Source of the DNA: JAWXVE01 sp044425555 | GTDB lineage: Bacteria > Bacillota > Clostridia > Lachnospirales > Lachnospiraceae | Reading direction: 5' to 3' | Assembly (NCBI GenBank): GCA_044425555.1 | Contig: JAWXVF010000073.1 | Coordinates: 1 to 12,452 of the forward strand | DNA: 12,452 nucleotides | Shown: positions 1 to 8,038 of the stretch, in pieces | How the letters are laid out: every line of letters begins with the position of its first letter | Position numbering within the stretch: the stretch's first letter is position 1 | Translations under genes and position numbers: made by a program | The notes under the pieces: generated by a model | What the model saw: only the letters and a program-made list of their open reading frames with translations | The model's database searches: none | What the model was told of the DNA's origin: nothing

Positions 1-94
1 CTTTTCGATAATCTTCAATACATCTTCTTGCTACGTTAAAGATTCTTTCTTTGTTGGCAACTGAAGTACCACCAAATTTTTTTACGACTAACAT
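1..94 (-). CDS. Aspartokinase, N-terminal 31 residues only (cut by window edge)
   Basis: Reading leftward from an ATG at 94, the frame is open to the window edge and begins MLVVKKFGGTSVANKERIFN. The KFGGTSV segment is the ATP-binding N-terminal signature of aspartate kinase, which phosphorylates L-aspartate in the first step of the lysine, threonine and methionine pathway. A GAGGAG Shine-Dalgarno lies about 5 bases upstream. It starts 24 bp after the stop of the homoserine kinase-like gene, in the same orientation as hom and the ACT gene, so it is probably the last visible member of one operon. Whether it carries C-terminal ACT domains, and so its feedback behaviour, cannot be seen. Confidence 0.9.
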   Translation of the reverse strand, partial: MLVVKKFGGTSVANKERIFNVARRCIEDYRK

Positions 95-118
95 ACGCTC
101 TCCTCATTTCTATTTTTT

Positions 119-1330
119 CTAATTACAATTATTCTCTAAAAGCAATTGAATCACTTCGTACCCGTTCGCAAAGTAATTACCTGTTTTCTTAGCATTCTCT
201 TCACAGTAACTTTCTCCACCTTTCATCACCTTCGTGCTATCATACAATAAATAAGGCACTGGGTCACTAGTATGAGTTCGCAATCGCACTGGTGTTGGAT
301 GATCTGGTAGAATTAACATACGATATGGTACACTCTCCTTCTCTAATCCTTCCACAATTGGTGCAATTACTCTTCCATCTAAATATTCAATGGCTTGTAT
401 CTTACGCTCTAAACTTCCTTGGTGTCCCATTTCATCCGGTGCTTCCACATGGATGTAAGAAAACTCGTAGTCTTCTTCTAACAAGGCATTTAAAACTGCC
501 TTAGCTTTACCCTCGTAATTGGTATGCAATCCTCCATTGGCACCTTCTACTTCTGCAATACCCATTTTCGTTCCAACTGCCATTCCTTTTAATAAATCTA
601 CAGCCGATACCATATACCCTTTTTTTCCAGTCTTCTCTATAAAAGGAGTTAATTCAGGTTTCGTTCCTGCCCCCCAGAACCAACAACAATTAGCTGGGTT
701 CAATCCTCGTTTCTTACGCTCCACATTAATAGGATGATTCACTAAAATCTCATAACTTTTCTTCATCATCTCTTTCATAATTGTATCTGCTGGTAAATGT
801 GGTGCAATCACTTCTTCTAAGACATCGTGGGGTGCCGTTAATTCTACTACACTACCTCCATTCCAGATCAAACAATGACGATAACTAGTTCCTACATAGA
901 ATTGGTAATCTTGTGTTTCTAATTCCTTCTTAACAGCCTCTAATAAAATTGCCGCTTCCTCTGTTTCAATCTCACTTGCGCTATGGTCAATAATCGTCTT
1001 CTGTTCAAAAGGAACTCCCTCTTCTGAAATTGTAACAATATTACAGCGAATAGCAATATCATCTAATTTCATAGGAATCCCTATGCTAAGTGCTTCTAAT
1101 GGAGAACGCCCTGTATAGTACTTCTTTGGATCATACCCTAACACCGATAGATTAGCAACATCTGAACCGGGTTTCATTCCCTCTGGTATAGTTGCCACCA
1201 TACCAATCTCACCTGCACTACTTAATCGGTCCATAGTAGGTGTTTTAGCACTTACTAACGGCGTTTGATTCTTTAATTCTTGAATAGGCTCATCTGCCAT
1301 CCCATCCCCTAATACAATGATATATTTCAT
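119..1330 (-). CDS. Archaeal-type phosphoglycerate mutase homologue, probable alternative homoserine kinase
   Basis: This is a 403-residue member of the alkaline-phosphatase superfamily, of the cofactor-independent phosphoglycerate mutase (ApgM, COG3635) type. Visible residues are the N-terminal metal site LGDGMAD (Asp9), the nucleophile motif GSDVAN (Ser56), the metal ligands in HVEAPDEMGH (Asp299, His303), LPDHPTP (Asp343, His344) and a later His353. Length is normal for the family. Its start is one base after the hom stop (TAA-G-ATG) with no good Shine-Dalgarno of its own, so translation is probably coupled to hom. In many anaerobes this branch sits in threonine operons and is annotated as a functional analogue of homoserine kinase. 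Because hom and aspartokinase flank it, homoserine phosphorylation is the preferred role; a glycolytic mutase is the alternative and sequence alone does not decide. Confidence 0.85.
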   Translation of the reverse strand: MKYIIVLGDGMADEPIQELKNQTPLVSAKTPTMDRLSSAGEIGMVATIPEGMKPGSDVANLSVLGYDPKKYYTGRSPLEALSIGIPMKLDDIAIRCNIVTISEEGVPFEQKTIIDHSASEIETEEAAILLEAVKKELETQDYQFYVGTSYRHCLIWNGGSVVELTAPHDVLEEVIAPHLPADTIMKEMMKKSYEILVNHPINVERKKRGLNPANCCWFWGAGTKPELTPFIEKTGKKGYMVSAVDLLKGMAVGTKMGIAEVEGANGGLHTNYEGKAKAVLNALLEEDYEFSYIHVEAPDEMGHQGSLERKIQAIEYLDGRVIAPIVEGLEKESVPYRMLILPDHPTPVRLRTHTSDPVPYLLYDSTKVMKGGESYCEENAKKTGNYFANGYEVIQLLLENNCN

Positions 1331-1331
1331 C

Positions 1332-2549
1332 TTATTGTTCCATTCTAATCTTTGTTAAGATTCCTTCTAATTGTTGTGCACCATCTCCATAAGACTTTTC
1401 TGTAATCGGTGCTGTAACAAAAGCAAATTCTTCCGTATTTCCTTCTAACTCTACTATGTTCACTTTACCAAAAACCTTCTCCACACTTGCTAATTGTTCT
1501 TTCGATGTTCCTCTCATTCTTACAAAGAAAATATTCTTCACATCATTTAACTTCGTAAGTTCTTTCTTCTCTTGCGTCCAATTACATGGAAGATTCTTCC
1601 CTAGATTTCTCGCACACTCTACCACATCTCCTACTACAGCACTAGCTGTTGGCAATTTTCCTGCACCTCTTCCATAATACATGGAATCATCTAACATATT
1701 AGAATGTACAAAAATACCATTAAATACATCATTGACTCCATACAACGGATGTTCCGTAGATATCATAAAAGGAGCTACCATAGCTAAATATTGTCCATCT
1801 ACCTCTTTGCTCATACCTAGTAATTTAATAGAATATCCCATCTTCTTGGCATATATAAAGTCTGTAGCCGTAATCTGCGTAATTCCTTCTGTATAAATAT
1901 CTTGATAATCCACTGTCTTCCCATACATAAGCGATGATAAAATTGCTATTTTTCTACAAGCATCATGACCTTCCACATCTGCTTCTGGATTCTTCTCTGC
2001 ATAGCCTTTCTCTTGTGCTTCTTTTAATACTTCTGCAAAATCAGCACCTTCACGCCCCATCTTTGTTAAAATAAAGTTAGTAGTTCCATTTAAGATACCT
2101 GTAATACTTTCTATTTTCTCAGCAGTTAAGCAAGCATTCAATGGTCGAATAATAGGAATTCCTCCTCCTACACTCGCTTCAAACATATAGTTACAATTCT
2201 GTTCTCTTGCAATACGAAGAAGTTCTGGCCCATGATTAGCTACCAATTCTTTATTAGACGTACAAACACTTTTCCCTTTTAATAACGCCTGTTTTGTAAA
2301 TTCATAGGCAGGATTCGTTCCTCCCATAGTCTCACAGATTACTTCTACTTCTGGATCATTTAATATCACTTGATAATCATTCGTTAAAATCTTCTCTACA
2401 GGGTCTTTTGGAAATTCCCTTAGGTCTAATACATATTTCACACGCACTTCATTCCCAACCCTTTGATTAATCACTTCTTGGTTGGTTTCTAACACTTCTA
2501 CTACCCCTGAACCTACTGTTCCATATCCTAATACTGCTACGTTTATCAT
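1332..2549 (-). CDS. hom: Homoserine dehydrogenase with C-terminal ACT domain
   Basis: The 405-residue protein reduces aspartate semialdehyde to homoserine with NAD(P)H, the branch point to threonine and methionine. The Rossmann fingerprint GYGTVGSGV is at residues 8-16. SNKELVA gives the conserved Lys100. ILNGTTNFIL (152-161), the family signature around DVEGHDACRK (Asp196, Lys200) and YGRGAGKLPTASAVVGD (292-308) form the catalytic domain. Residues from about 340 to the end resemble a regulatory ACT domain, as in feedback-inhibited Gram-positive enzymes. The start has AAAGGAG about 7 bases upstream. It follows the ACT-protein gene by 16 bp and precedes the kinase-like gene by 1 bp, so it sits mid-operon. 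Confidence 0.96.
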   Translation of the reverse strand: MINVAVLGYGTVGSGVVEVLETNQEVINQRVGNEVRVKYVLDLREFPKDPVEKILTNDYQVILNDPEVEVICETMGGTNPAYEFTKQALLKGKSVCTSNKELVANHGPELLRIAREQNCNYMFEASVGGGIPIIRPLNACLTAEKIESITGILNGTTNFILTKMGREGADFAEVLKEAQEKGYAEKNPEADVEGHDACRKIAILSSLMYGKTVDYQDIYTEGITQITATDFIYAKKMGYSIKLLGMSKEVDGQYLAMVAPFMISTEHPLYGVNDVFNGIFVHSNMLDDSMYYGRGAGKLPTASAVVGDVVECARNLGKNLPCNWTQEKKELTKLNDVKNIFFVRMRGTSKEQLASVEKVFGKVNIVELEGNTEEFAFVTAPITEKSYGDGAQQLEGILTKIRMEQ

Positions 2550-2565
2550 GTCTTTCTCCTTTTCT

Positions 2566-3009
2566 TTACTCTTTTGCTAGTACCTTTACATAATGAACAC
2601 CCACCAAGCACTCTATGGTTTCAATCATATTAGAAATATCCTTCGTAGTCTGTAAGACTTGAACACTAATACTAATACTAGCCACACCATTAATAGGAAT
2701 ACTTTGATGAATAGTTAATACATTCGCGTGAAATTCTGCAATCACTTTTAGAATATCCGATAACAAGCCTGGTACATCTTCTATTTGAAAAATCAAAGAA
2801 ATAGTTTTTCCTTGTGCATTGTCATGAAAGGGTAGAATATCATCTTGGTATTTGTAAAAAGAACTTCTACTAATTCCTACTTGATCTACTGCTTGCTGAA
2901 TACTCTCTACTTTTTCTGATTCTAGTAAGCGCTTGGCTTCCACAACCTTTAATAATACTTCTGGCAAGGCTTTTTGCTTCACTACAAAATATTGATTTTG
3001 TTCTATCAT
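2566..3009 (-). CDS. PheB-like ACT-domain protein (UPF0735 family)
   Basis: This 147-residue protein has a short helix-turn-helix-like N-terminal part (about residues 35-58, including VGISRSSFYKY) followed by an ACT domain (about 70-145) with the ligand-loop segment EDVPGLLSDIL. The layout matches the UPF0735/PheB family, often found next to hom or phenylalanine genes in Firmicutes; its biochemical role is not firmly known. An AGGTGA Shine-Dalgarno precedes the ATG. It is the first gene of the hom operon, close behind a good promoter and two inverted repeats. An amino-acid-sensing regulatory role is an inference from its domains and position. The symbol pheB is withheld because the link to phenylalanine is not supported here. 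Confidence 0.88.
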   Translation of the reverse strand: MIEQNQYFVVKQKALPEVLLKVVEAKRLLESEKVESIQQAVDQVGISRSSFYKYQDDILPFHDNAQGKTISLIFQIEDVPGLLSDILKVIAEFHANVLTIHQSIPINGVASISISVQVLQTTKDISNMIETIECLVGVHYVKVLAKE

Positions 3010-3036
3010 CTTTCACCTAATCTTATCTTAATCAAT

Positions 3037-3070
3037 CGTAATGTTTTCACCTTACGGACAAATGTTTGTC
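3037..3070 (-). promoter_or_regulatory. Inverted repeats in the leader of the ACT-hom operon (candidate operator)
   Basis: GACAAA-TG-TTTGTC (3057-3070) is a perfect 6-bp-arm palindrome about 4-18 bases after the predicted transcription start. It abuts a second imperfect repeat, CGTAATG against CTTACG (3037-3056). The placement suits a repressor operator; a short RNA hairpin is the alternative. No T-box, riboswitch or leader-peptide attenuator was recognised. Confidence 0.4.
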
Positions 3071-3080
3071 AACGAGAGAT

Positions 3081-3109
3081 ATTGTATCATAATTTCTTCC
3101 AAAATGCAA
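3081..3109 (-). promoter_or_regulatory. Sigma-A promoter of the ACT-hom operon
   Basis: Read on the minus strand, TTGCAT (3104-3109) is followed after exactly 17 bases by TACAAT (3081-3086). Predicted transcription start is near 3074, giving a leader of about 65 nt. The -35 lies in the tail of the chemoreceptor terminator hairpin, so the two transcription units are packed with no spacer. Confidence 0.65.
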
Positions 3110-3141
3110 GTGGTGAAGTAAAGAAATCTTTACTCCACCAC
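3110..3141 (-). terminator. Terminator hairpin after the chemoreceptor gene
   Basis: Arms 3110-3123 and 3128-3141 pair over 14 positions with one mismatch (3116/3135), around a short A-rich loop. Read on the minus strand the stem is followed by TTGCATTTT, an interrupted T tract. It begins 45 bp after the chemoreceptor stop. No T tract follows it on the plus strand. Confidence 0.7.
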
Positions 3142-3185
3142 AAATCATGTTCTATTCTAATATGCTCTTTTACAAATGATCAAAC

Positions 3186-5351
3186 TTAGTCACGTTCTTT
3201 TAATTCAAATCGTTCTACTAATTCATTTAGCATCTTCGCTTGTTCTAATAATTGATCACTAATTTCTGCCGTTTCACGACTAGCCGTAGCATTGGTTTGT
3301 ACTACTGTTGCAATGTGAGAAACACTATTTTCCACATGACCAACCTCCTGCAATTGCTTACGTGTTGCCTCTTCAATCTTATCAATTAATCCAAGTACTT
3401 CTTCTGTACTATTTTCTACTTTTGAGAAAATCTCATTAGTCTGAGTCGCAAGTTCCATTCCCTGATCCACTGCTATTAGCGAAGTGTTAATTAATTTCTG
3501 TGTGCTTTCTGCTGCTGCACCAACTTCTAGCGACAACTTACTAATCTCACTTGCCACTACTGTAAATCCTCTACCTGAAGCTCCTGCTCTCGCTGCTTCC
3601 ACTGAAGCATTTAATGCTAAAATATTCGTTTGTGAAGCAATTTCATCTACCGTTTGAATAATCATAGCAATATTAGTAGAAGCTTCTTTAATATGCTCAA
3701 TAGATTCCATTAAGTTAGACATCTTTTCAGCACTTTCTTTTACAATACCACCTGTGGTTTCTCCTGCTTGACTAGCTTCAGCTGTATTTTGTTCCGTATC
3801 TGCAATTTTTCCAGTAATACTCTTAATAGCTTCTAATAACTCATTAATTGTCCCATGTTGTTCCACAGCTCCATCTGCTACTTCTCTAGAATCATTTGAC
3901 ATTTTCTCTGAGTAATCTGCTACTTGTTTCGCAGTATCTTGTATCTCATACATTGTCTGACTAATATGACTTTCAATATTTAAAAAGGAATCATGAATGG
4001 TAATCAAATCTCCCACATATAACTCTCTGCCCGATACAGGAATATCAAACTTCCCGTTTTCCATTTGTAATAGTAATCCTTGAATCTCACCTACTAACTT
4101 TCCTAAAGTATCTGACATTACATTAAACTTTTCGGATAATACACCTATTTCATCTTCTGAATCCACTGCCAATATATGATCAAAGTCTCCCATTGCTATG
4201 AAATCTGCAGCTTTTACCATATTTTCTAGTGGTGCCAATCCCTTTACTACTTGTTTCGAAGTAATTGCTAGAATTAACAATAATGCTACAATTGATAGCA
4301 CAATCATTACAGTACTTAGGAACGTTACATTACTAAATAAATCACTTTCTAACACACCATTTTGAATCCACCATGTTACTCCTCCAATATTAATAGGAGT
4401 GTAGAAAATCCTATATCCATAGATCAACATATCAAAGGCTTCCCCAACCACTATATTAGAATCAAACTCTGCTTTCTCTTTTTCCGTAGAAAAATTCTCA
4501 TAATAATCTCTATTCTCAAATGCGGAAGCATCTTGCTCACTAGCATTCATAATATATTTCATCCGATCATTAAATACAGATACAAACATCGTAGGATAAT
4601 CGTCATTAGATGCTTCAATATGATTAAAGGCTGTCAAATCCACATCTGTCGTTACTACAGCCACCACTTCTCCTCCATAAATTATAGGAGTTGATACCGA
4701 TACTACATATCTTTCTTCATCATAATGCGGATCAGATATAAAGGTTTCTCTAGTGGTCGTAGGGATTATGTAATTATCTGTTTCATAAAAATCTTCTTCA
4801 TAGTATACAAACCTTGCACGTTCTAGAGTTGTTAGAAAATCTCCATACAATTCACACATAGTATCGCTTATACGAATTCCATAACGTTCAATATTCTCAC
4901 TAAATACATACGGAGCAAACTTCACACTCATCCCATCAATCACACTACTATTCTCTACCGTTGCCCAAAACAAATCAATATAATAACTCTCTGCATCGTA
5001 AGCTGATTGCATAATTTTCGAATTGTACACATTACTAGTAACCATCATAATATTCTTGTTCGATTCTTTTAGCCTCATCAAATTCATTACGTTATTGGCT
5101 GTAATTTCATTGGCAGCTTCTGCTTCTTTTACTACATCTTGAATTTTAATAGAATTAATATTGGCTAATAACTTAAATTCCCTACTTACATAATCTGTAA
5201 TCATTAACTTCGGTAATACTATAGAGATAATTACTAAAGTACCAATAATGACGACCATAGTAAAGGCTAACGCAGATGCTAATTTAAAAGATAGGGAGGT
5301 TCTATAACGATTCTTAAAATTAGTTCCTATTTTAGAAAATAATGTGTTCAT
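3186..5351 (-). CDS. Methyl-accepting chemotaxis protein with dCache-type sensor
   Basis: The call is a 721-residue chemoreceptor. After a basic N-terminus come TM1 (about residues 25-48), a large extracellular region (about 55-338) whose FISDPHYD...STPIIYGG...VTTDVDL pattern fits a double-Cache domain, TM2 (about 341-364), a HAMP domain (about 365-418), and a long coiled-coil signalling domain. The hairpin tip reads TNILALNASVEAARAGASGRG and contacts CheA/CheW. No C-terminal CheR-tethering pentapeptide is visible. The frame extends eight codons upstream to 5375, but those codons contain AAAGGAG, which is correctly spaced from the ATG at 5351, so the shorter start is chosen. The ligand is not predictable; the classical amino-acid-binding Cache motif is not obvious. 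Confidence 0.93.
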   Translation of the reverse strand: MNTLFSKIGTNFKNRYRTSLSFKLASALAFTMVVIIGTLVIISIVLPKLMITDYVSREFKLLANINSIKIQDVVKEAEAANEITANNVMNLMRLKESNKNIMMVTSNVYNSKIMQSAYDAESYYIDLFWATVENSSVIDGMSVKFAPYVFSENIERYGIRISDTMCELYGDFLTTLERARFVYYEEDFYETDNYIIPTTTRETFISDPHYDEERYVVSVSTPIIYGGEVVAVVTTDVDLTAFNHIEASNDDYPTMFVSVFNDRMKYIMNASEQDASAFENRDYYENFSTEKEKAEFDSNIVVGEAFDMLIYGYRIFYTPINIGGVTWWIQNGVLESDLFSNVTFLSTVMIVLSIVALLLILAITSKQVVKGLAPLENMVKAADFIAMGDFDHILAVDSEDEIGVLSEKFNVMSDTLGKLVGEIQGLLLQMENGKFDIPVSGRELYVGDLITIHDSFLNIESHISQTMYEIQDTAKQVADYSEKMSNDSREVADGAVEQHGTINELLEAIKSITGKIADTEQNTAEASQAGETTGGIVKESAEKMSNLMESIEHIKEASTNIAMIIQTVDEIASQTNILALNASVEAARAGASGRGFTVVASEISKLSLEVGAAAESTQKLINTSLIAVDQGMELATQTNEIFSKVENSTEEVLGLIDKIEEATRKQLQEVGHVENSVSHIATVVQTNATASRETAEISDQLLEQAKMLNELVERFELKERD

Positions 5352-5379
5352 ATTCATCTCCTTTGTACATTTCAACGAA

Positions 5380-5387
5380 TTATCGAC
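5380..5387 (-). promoter_or_regulatory. Possible sigma-D (flagellar sigma) -10 element before the chemoreceptor
   Basis: On the minus strand GTCGATAA matches the sigma-D/sigma-28 -10 consensus GCCGATAA at 7 of 8 bases. It lies about 20 bases upstream of the Shine-Dalgarno, as expected for a chemotaxis gene. No good TAAA -35 is seen at the usual 15-base distance, so this is tentative. Confidence 0.3.
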
Positions 5388-5422
5388 TATTCTATTGTTT
5401 CACACTGCACTAATATCAACTT

Positions 5423-6661
5423 CTATAAAAGTGGGTATTTCTCTGTCAACACTTTGACCATAGCTTTTACTTCTTCTACTTTGCCCTCTCCCTCTTTCAC
5501 AAGAATCGAAATAGCTTGTGCAATCTGATCCATATCTTGTGCGTTCATACCACGAGAGGTAATCGCTGGTGTCCCTAACCGAATTCCACTCGTTACAAAT
5601 GGTGATTTTGGATCATTTGGAATGGTATTCTTATTGGCAGTAATATGTGCAGAATCTAATAATTTTTCAATTTCTTTTCCTGTTAAATCATAAGGTGTTA
5701 GATCCATTAACATTAAGTGATTATCTGTCCCACCAGATACAATAGAAATCTCACGTTCCATTAATCCTTTTGCAAGTGCCTGTGCATTGGCAATCACTTG
5801 GTTTTGATACGTTTTAAATTCTTCACTAAGTGCTTCCTTAAAACAAACTGCCTTAGCTGCAATTACGTGCATTAACGGTCCGCCTTGTATTCCTGGGAAT
5901 ATCGCTTTATTAAAGTTATATTTATCAGCCATTTCCTGACTGGCTAATATCAATCCTCCTCTTGGTCCACGTAATGTTTTATGAGTAGTTGTGGTCACTA
6001 CATGTGCATATGGCATAGGACTTTCATGTAATCTTGTTGCCACAAGTCCTGCAATATGTGCCATATCTACCATAAGAAACGCTCCTACTTCATCTGCCAC
6101 CTCACGGAACTTTTTAAAATCAATGGCTCTTGCATAGGCACTTGCTCCTGCAATAATCATCTTGGGTTTACATTCTAATGCAATCTCACGCACTTGTTCA
6201 TAGTCAATAAATCCTTCTTCATTCACTCCGTAAGGTACAATATGAAACCATTTCCCTGACATATTTACTGGACTACCATGTGTTAAATGTCCACCATGAT
6301 TCAAGTTCATTCCCATAACTGTATCACCTGGATCTAATACTGCAAATTGGACTGCCATATTCGCTTGTGCTCCTGAGTGTGGTTGTACATTTGCATATTC
6401 ACAACCAAATAATTCCTTTGCACGTTCTATGGCTAACACTTCTACTTCATCTACACAATCACATCCTCCGTAATAACGTTTTCCTGGATATCCTTCTGCA
6501 TACTTGTTCGTTAGTGGACTCCCCATTGCTGCCATCACTGCCTTGCTTACCCAGTTCTCTGATGCAATCAACTCAATATGCGTATTCTGTCTCTCTTGTT
6601 CCTTTACAATCGCTTGTGCAATCTCTTGATCTACTTGTTTTACTTCTTCTAACGTATACAT
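5423..6661 (-). CDS. glyA: Serine hydroxymethyltransferase
   Basis: This PLP enzyme of 412 residues interconverts serine and glycine with tetrahydrofolate, feeding one-carbon metabolism. Seen are the N-terminal IELIASENWVS, YAEGYPGKRYYGG, the QPHSGAQAN segment, DMAHIAGLV and the PLP-lysine motif VVTTTTHKTLRGPRGG (Lys228), then RLGTPAITSRG near the C-terminus. Length is typical. An in-frame ATG ten codons earlier (6691) exists, but those codons include the GGAGG Shine-Dalgarno, which is 7 bases from the ATG at 6661; the inner start is therefore used. It lies 77 bp after the HD-GYP gene and 71 bp before the chemoreceptor, with no terminator on either side, so partial read-through is likely. Confidence 0.97.
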   Translation of the reverse strand: MYTLEEVKQVDQEIAQAIVKEQERQNTHIELIASENWVSKAVMAAMGSPLTNKYAEGYPGKRYYGGCDCVDEVEVLAIERAKELFGCEYANVQPHSGAQANMAVQFAVLDPGDTVMGMNLNHGGHLTHGSPVNMSGKWFHIVPYGVNEEGFIDYEQVREIALECKPKMIIAGASAYARAIDFKKFREVADEVGAFLMVDMAHIAGLVATRLHESPMPYAHVVTTTTHKTLRGPRGGLILASQEMADKYNFNKAIFPGIQGGPLMHVIAAKAVCFKEALSEEFKTYQNQVIANAQALAKGLMEREISIVSGGTDNHLMLMDLTPYDLTGKEIEKLLDSAHITANKNTIPNDPKSPFVTSGIRLGTPAITSRGMNAQDMDQIAQAISILVKEGEGKVEEVKAMVKVLTEKYPLL

Positions 6662-6694
6662 TATCATTCCTCCAATATCATTGTTTCTCATTTA

Positions 6695-6723
6695 TTTATA
6701 TTATGTAAATTACAATATATGAA
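6695..6723 (-). promoter_or_regulatory. Weak candidate promoter for glyA
   Basis: Minus-strand TTCATA (6718-6723) and TATAAA (6695-6700) are separated by 17 bases, with a start about 27 bases before the glyA ATG. The surrounding DNA is so AT-rich that chance matches are common. No glycine riboswitch-like structure was seen. Confidence 0.3.
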
Positions 6724-6738
6724 TATGTTTCATTTCAT

Positions 6739-7908
6739 TTAATCTGGTAACTCTTCTGAAATCTTCACTAATTGTGGATAACATTTCTGGAATACTTTTA
6801 CTATTTCTGGATCAAAATGTCTCCCTGATTGACTAATAATTTCCTCATACGCATCTTCCAATCTCCATTTTTCTTTATAAGAGCGTTTACTAATTAATGC
6901 ATCAAATACATCTACAATTGCCATAATCCTACTATGATAATCAATTTCTTCCCCTTTGATTCCCAGATATCCAGTACCGTCCCATTTTTCATGGTGTTCT
7001 AATGCAATTTTTGCTCCTATTTCCATAACAGGTCCTGGGGAATTTTGCAATAATTTATATCCAAATTGAACGTGTTCTTTGATCACCTCAAATTCCTCTT
7101 TCGTTAGTTTTCCTGGTTTTTCAATAATCTCTGATGAAATGAGTAATTTCCCAATGTCATGTAACATAGAACCAACTACTACACATTGTTGTTCTTCTTC
7201 TGGTAATTCTAACTCTTTGGTTAATACTTCCATATAACAAGCTACTCTCTTAATATGGCTTCCTGTTTGCCCTGACTTAGATTCTGATATTTCCGAAAAT
7301 TGTCGTACTAATTCCTCTTGTGCAACAAACATATCTTCTGAATATTTCATAACTGTATTGATTAAGTTTTGATTGCGCTTGACTGCATATTGAATAATAA
7401 TAGCAAAAAACAGAAACTGTACCAATCTTGGTAAAAACGAATACGTTAAAATATCACCTATATTATCGAAAGGTTCTTCTGGTACTATTGTAAAATAATG
7501 ACTTGAAATATGAGAAACAAGCATTATAATAATAGTAGATCCCATAATAAAACGATTCATAATAACACTAGAATAAATGGAAAATAATACGAGGGGAAAA
7601 GTAAATAATAATACTGTATGAATGGTTGTAATCGAATAAATAATTCCTATTTCTACCACAATTATGAAAGCGGTTACATATCGCATAATATGTGGCTTAT
7701 TCCATATACGAAATAATACAATAGGAATACACATTAATATAGCAGTTATCACTAATATAACATTCATCATCTGTTTATCTAAGTCGTATATATTAAATAT
7801 ATTTAATAACCAATTAATAGCAATAAAATAAAGAAACATTCTACATACTCTTTGAATATATTGATCACTTTTCTTAAAGTCTTTTTGTATGAAACGCTCT
7901 GCTTTCAT
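6739..7908 (-). CDS. Membrane-bound HD-GYP-type phosphodiesterase family protein
   Basis: The 389-residue protein has about five or six N-terminal membrane segments (residues 24-175), a short linker helix (about 180-212) and a C-terminal HD-GYP domain (about 213-380). Conserved metal-site residues are present: SHIKRV, LHDIGK (His250-Asp251), the HVQFGY region, EHHEKWDGTGY (His305, His306, Asp310) and IVDVFDAL. HD-GYP proteins typically hydrolyse cyclic di-GMP. Here the third letter of the diagnostic GYP is leucine (GYL, 313-315) and the following GLxGEEIP stretch is altered (GIKGEEID). Activity is plausible because all metal ligands are kept, but is unproven. The start has AGGAG 6 bases upstream. 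The N-terminal domain is not a named sensor that I recognise. Confidence 0.88.
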   Translation of the reverse strand: MKAERFIQKDFKKSDQYIQRVCRMFLYFIAINWLLNIFNIYDLDKQMMNVILVITAILMCIPIVLFRIWNKPHIMRYVTAFIIVVEIGIIYSITTIHTVLLFTFPLVLFSIYSSVIMNRFIMGSTIIIMLVSHISSHYFTIVPEEPFDNIGDILTYSFLPRLVQFLFFAIIIQYAVKRNQNLINTVMKYSEDMFVAQEELVRQFSEISESKSGQTGSHIKRVACYMEVLTKELELPEEEQQCVVVGSMLHDIGKLLISSEIIEKPGKLTKEEFEVIKEHVQFGYKLLQNSPGPVMEIGAKIALEHHEKWDGTGYLGIKGEEIDYHSRIMAIVDVFDALISKRSYKEKWRLEDAYEEIISQSGRHFDPEIVKVFQKCYPQLVKISEELPD

Positions 7909-7962
7909 AGTCTCTCCTAAGTATTCCTTTTTTTCATTTCTCCTATTTAATCTCTACCTTAT

Positions 7963-7991
7963 AATATACACCTAATTATTCCACAATACAA
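7963..7991 (-). promoter_or_regulatory. Promoter of the HD-GYP gene
   Basis: Minus-strand TTGTAT (7986-7991) is followed after 17 bases by TATATT (7963-7968). The predicted leader is about 48 nt and contains a six-residue open frame (7917-7937) with its own purine-rich AGGAG. Confidence 0.45.
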
Positions 7992-8038
7992 TCTTTTTGT
8001 TCACTTTTTCTTGATTTTTCCACCAATTAATGGAATAT

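Noticed and set aside
292..737. Plus-strand open frames opposite the homoserine kinase-like gene
   Set aside because: They lie wholly antisense to a strongly conserved gene, lack Shine-Dalgarno sequences and encode low-complexity, non-family sequence.
3010..3080. T-box, riboswitch or leader-peptide attenuator before the hom operon
   Set aside because: The leader is only about 65 nt, with no T-box sequence, terminator alternative or run of Thr/Met codons.
4362..4694. 110-residue plus-strand open frame
   Set aside because: It is antisense to the chemoreceptor sensor domain; composition is Ile/His-rich as expected for the reverse of such codons, with no ribosome site.
6367..6708. 113-residue plus-strand open frame rich in Leu and His
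   Set aside because: It mirrors glyA codons on the other strand, has no ribosome site, and ends in the promoter region of glyA.
8018..8036. Possible terminator after the DUF2974 gene (TTCCA/TGGAA arms)
   Set aside because: Only five pairs, and A's rather than T's follow on the minus strand.
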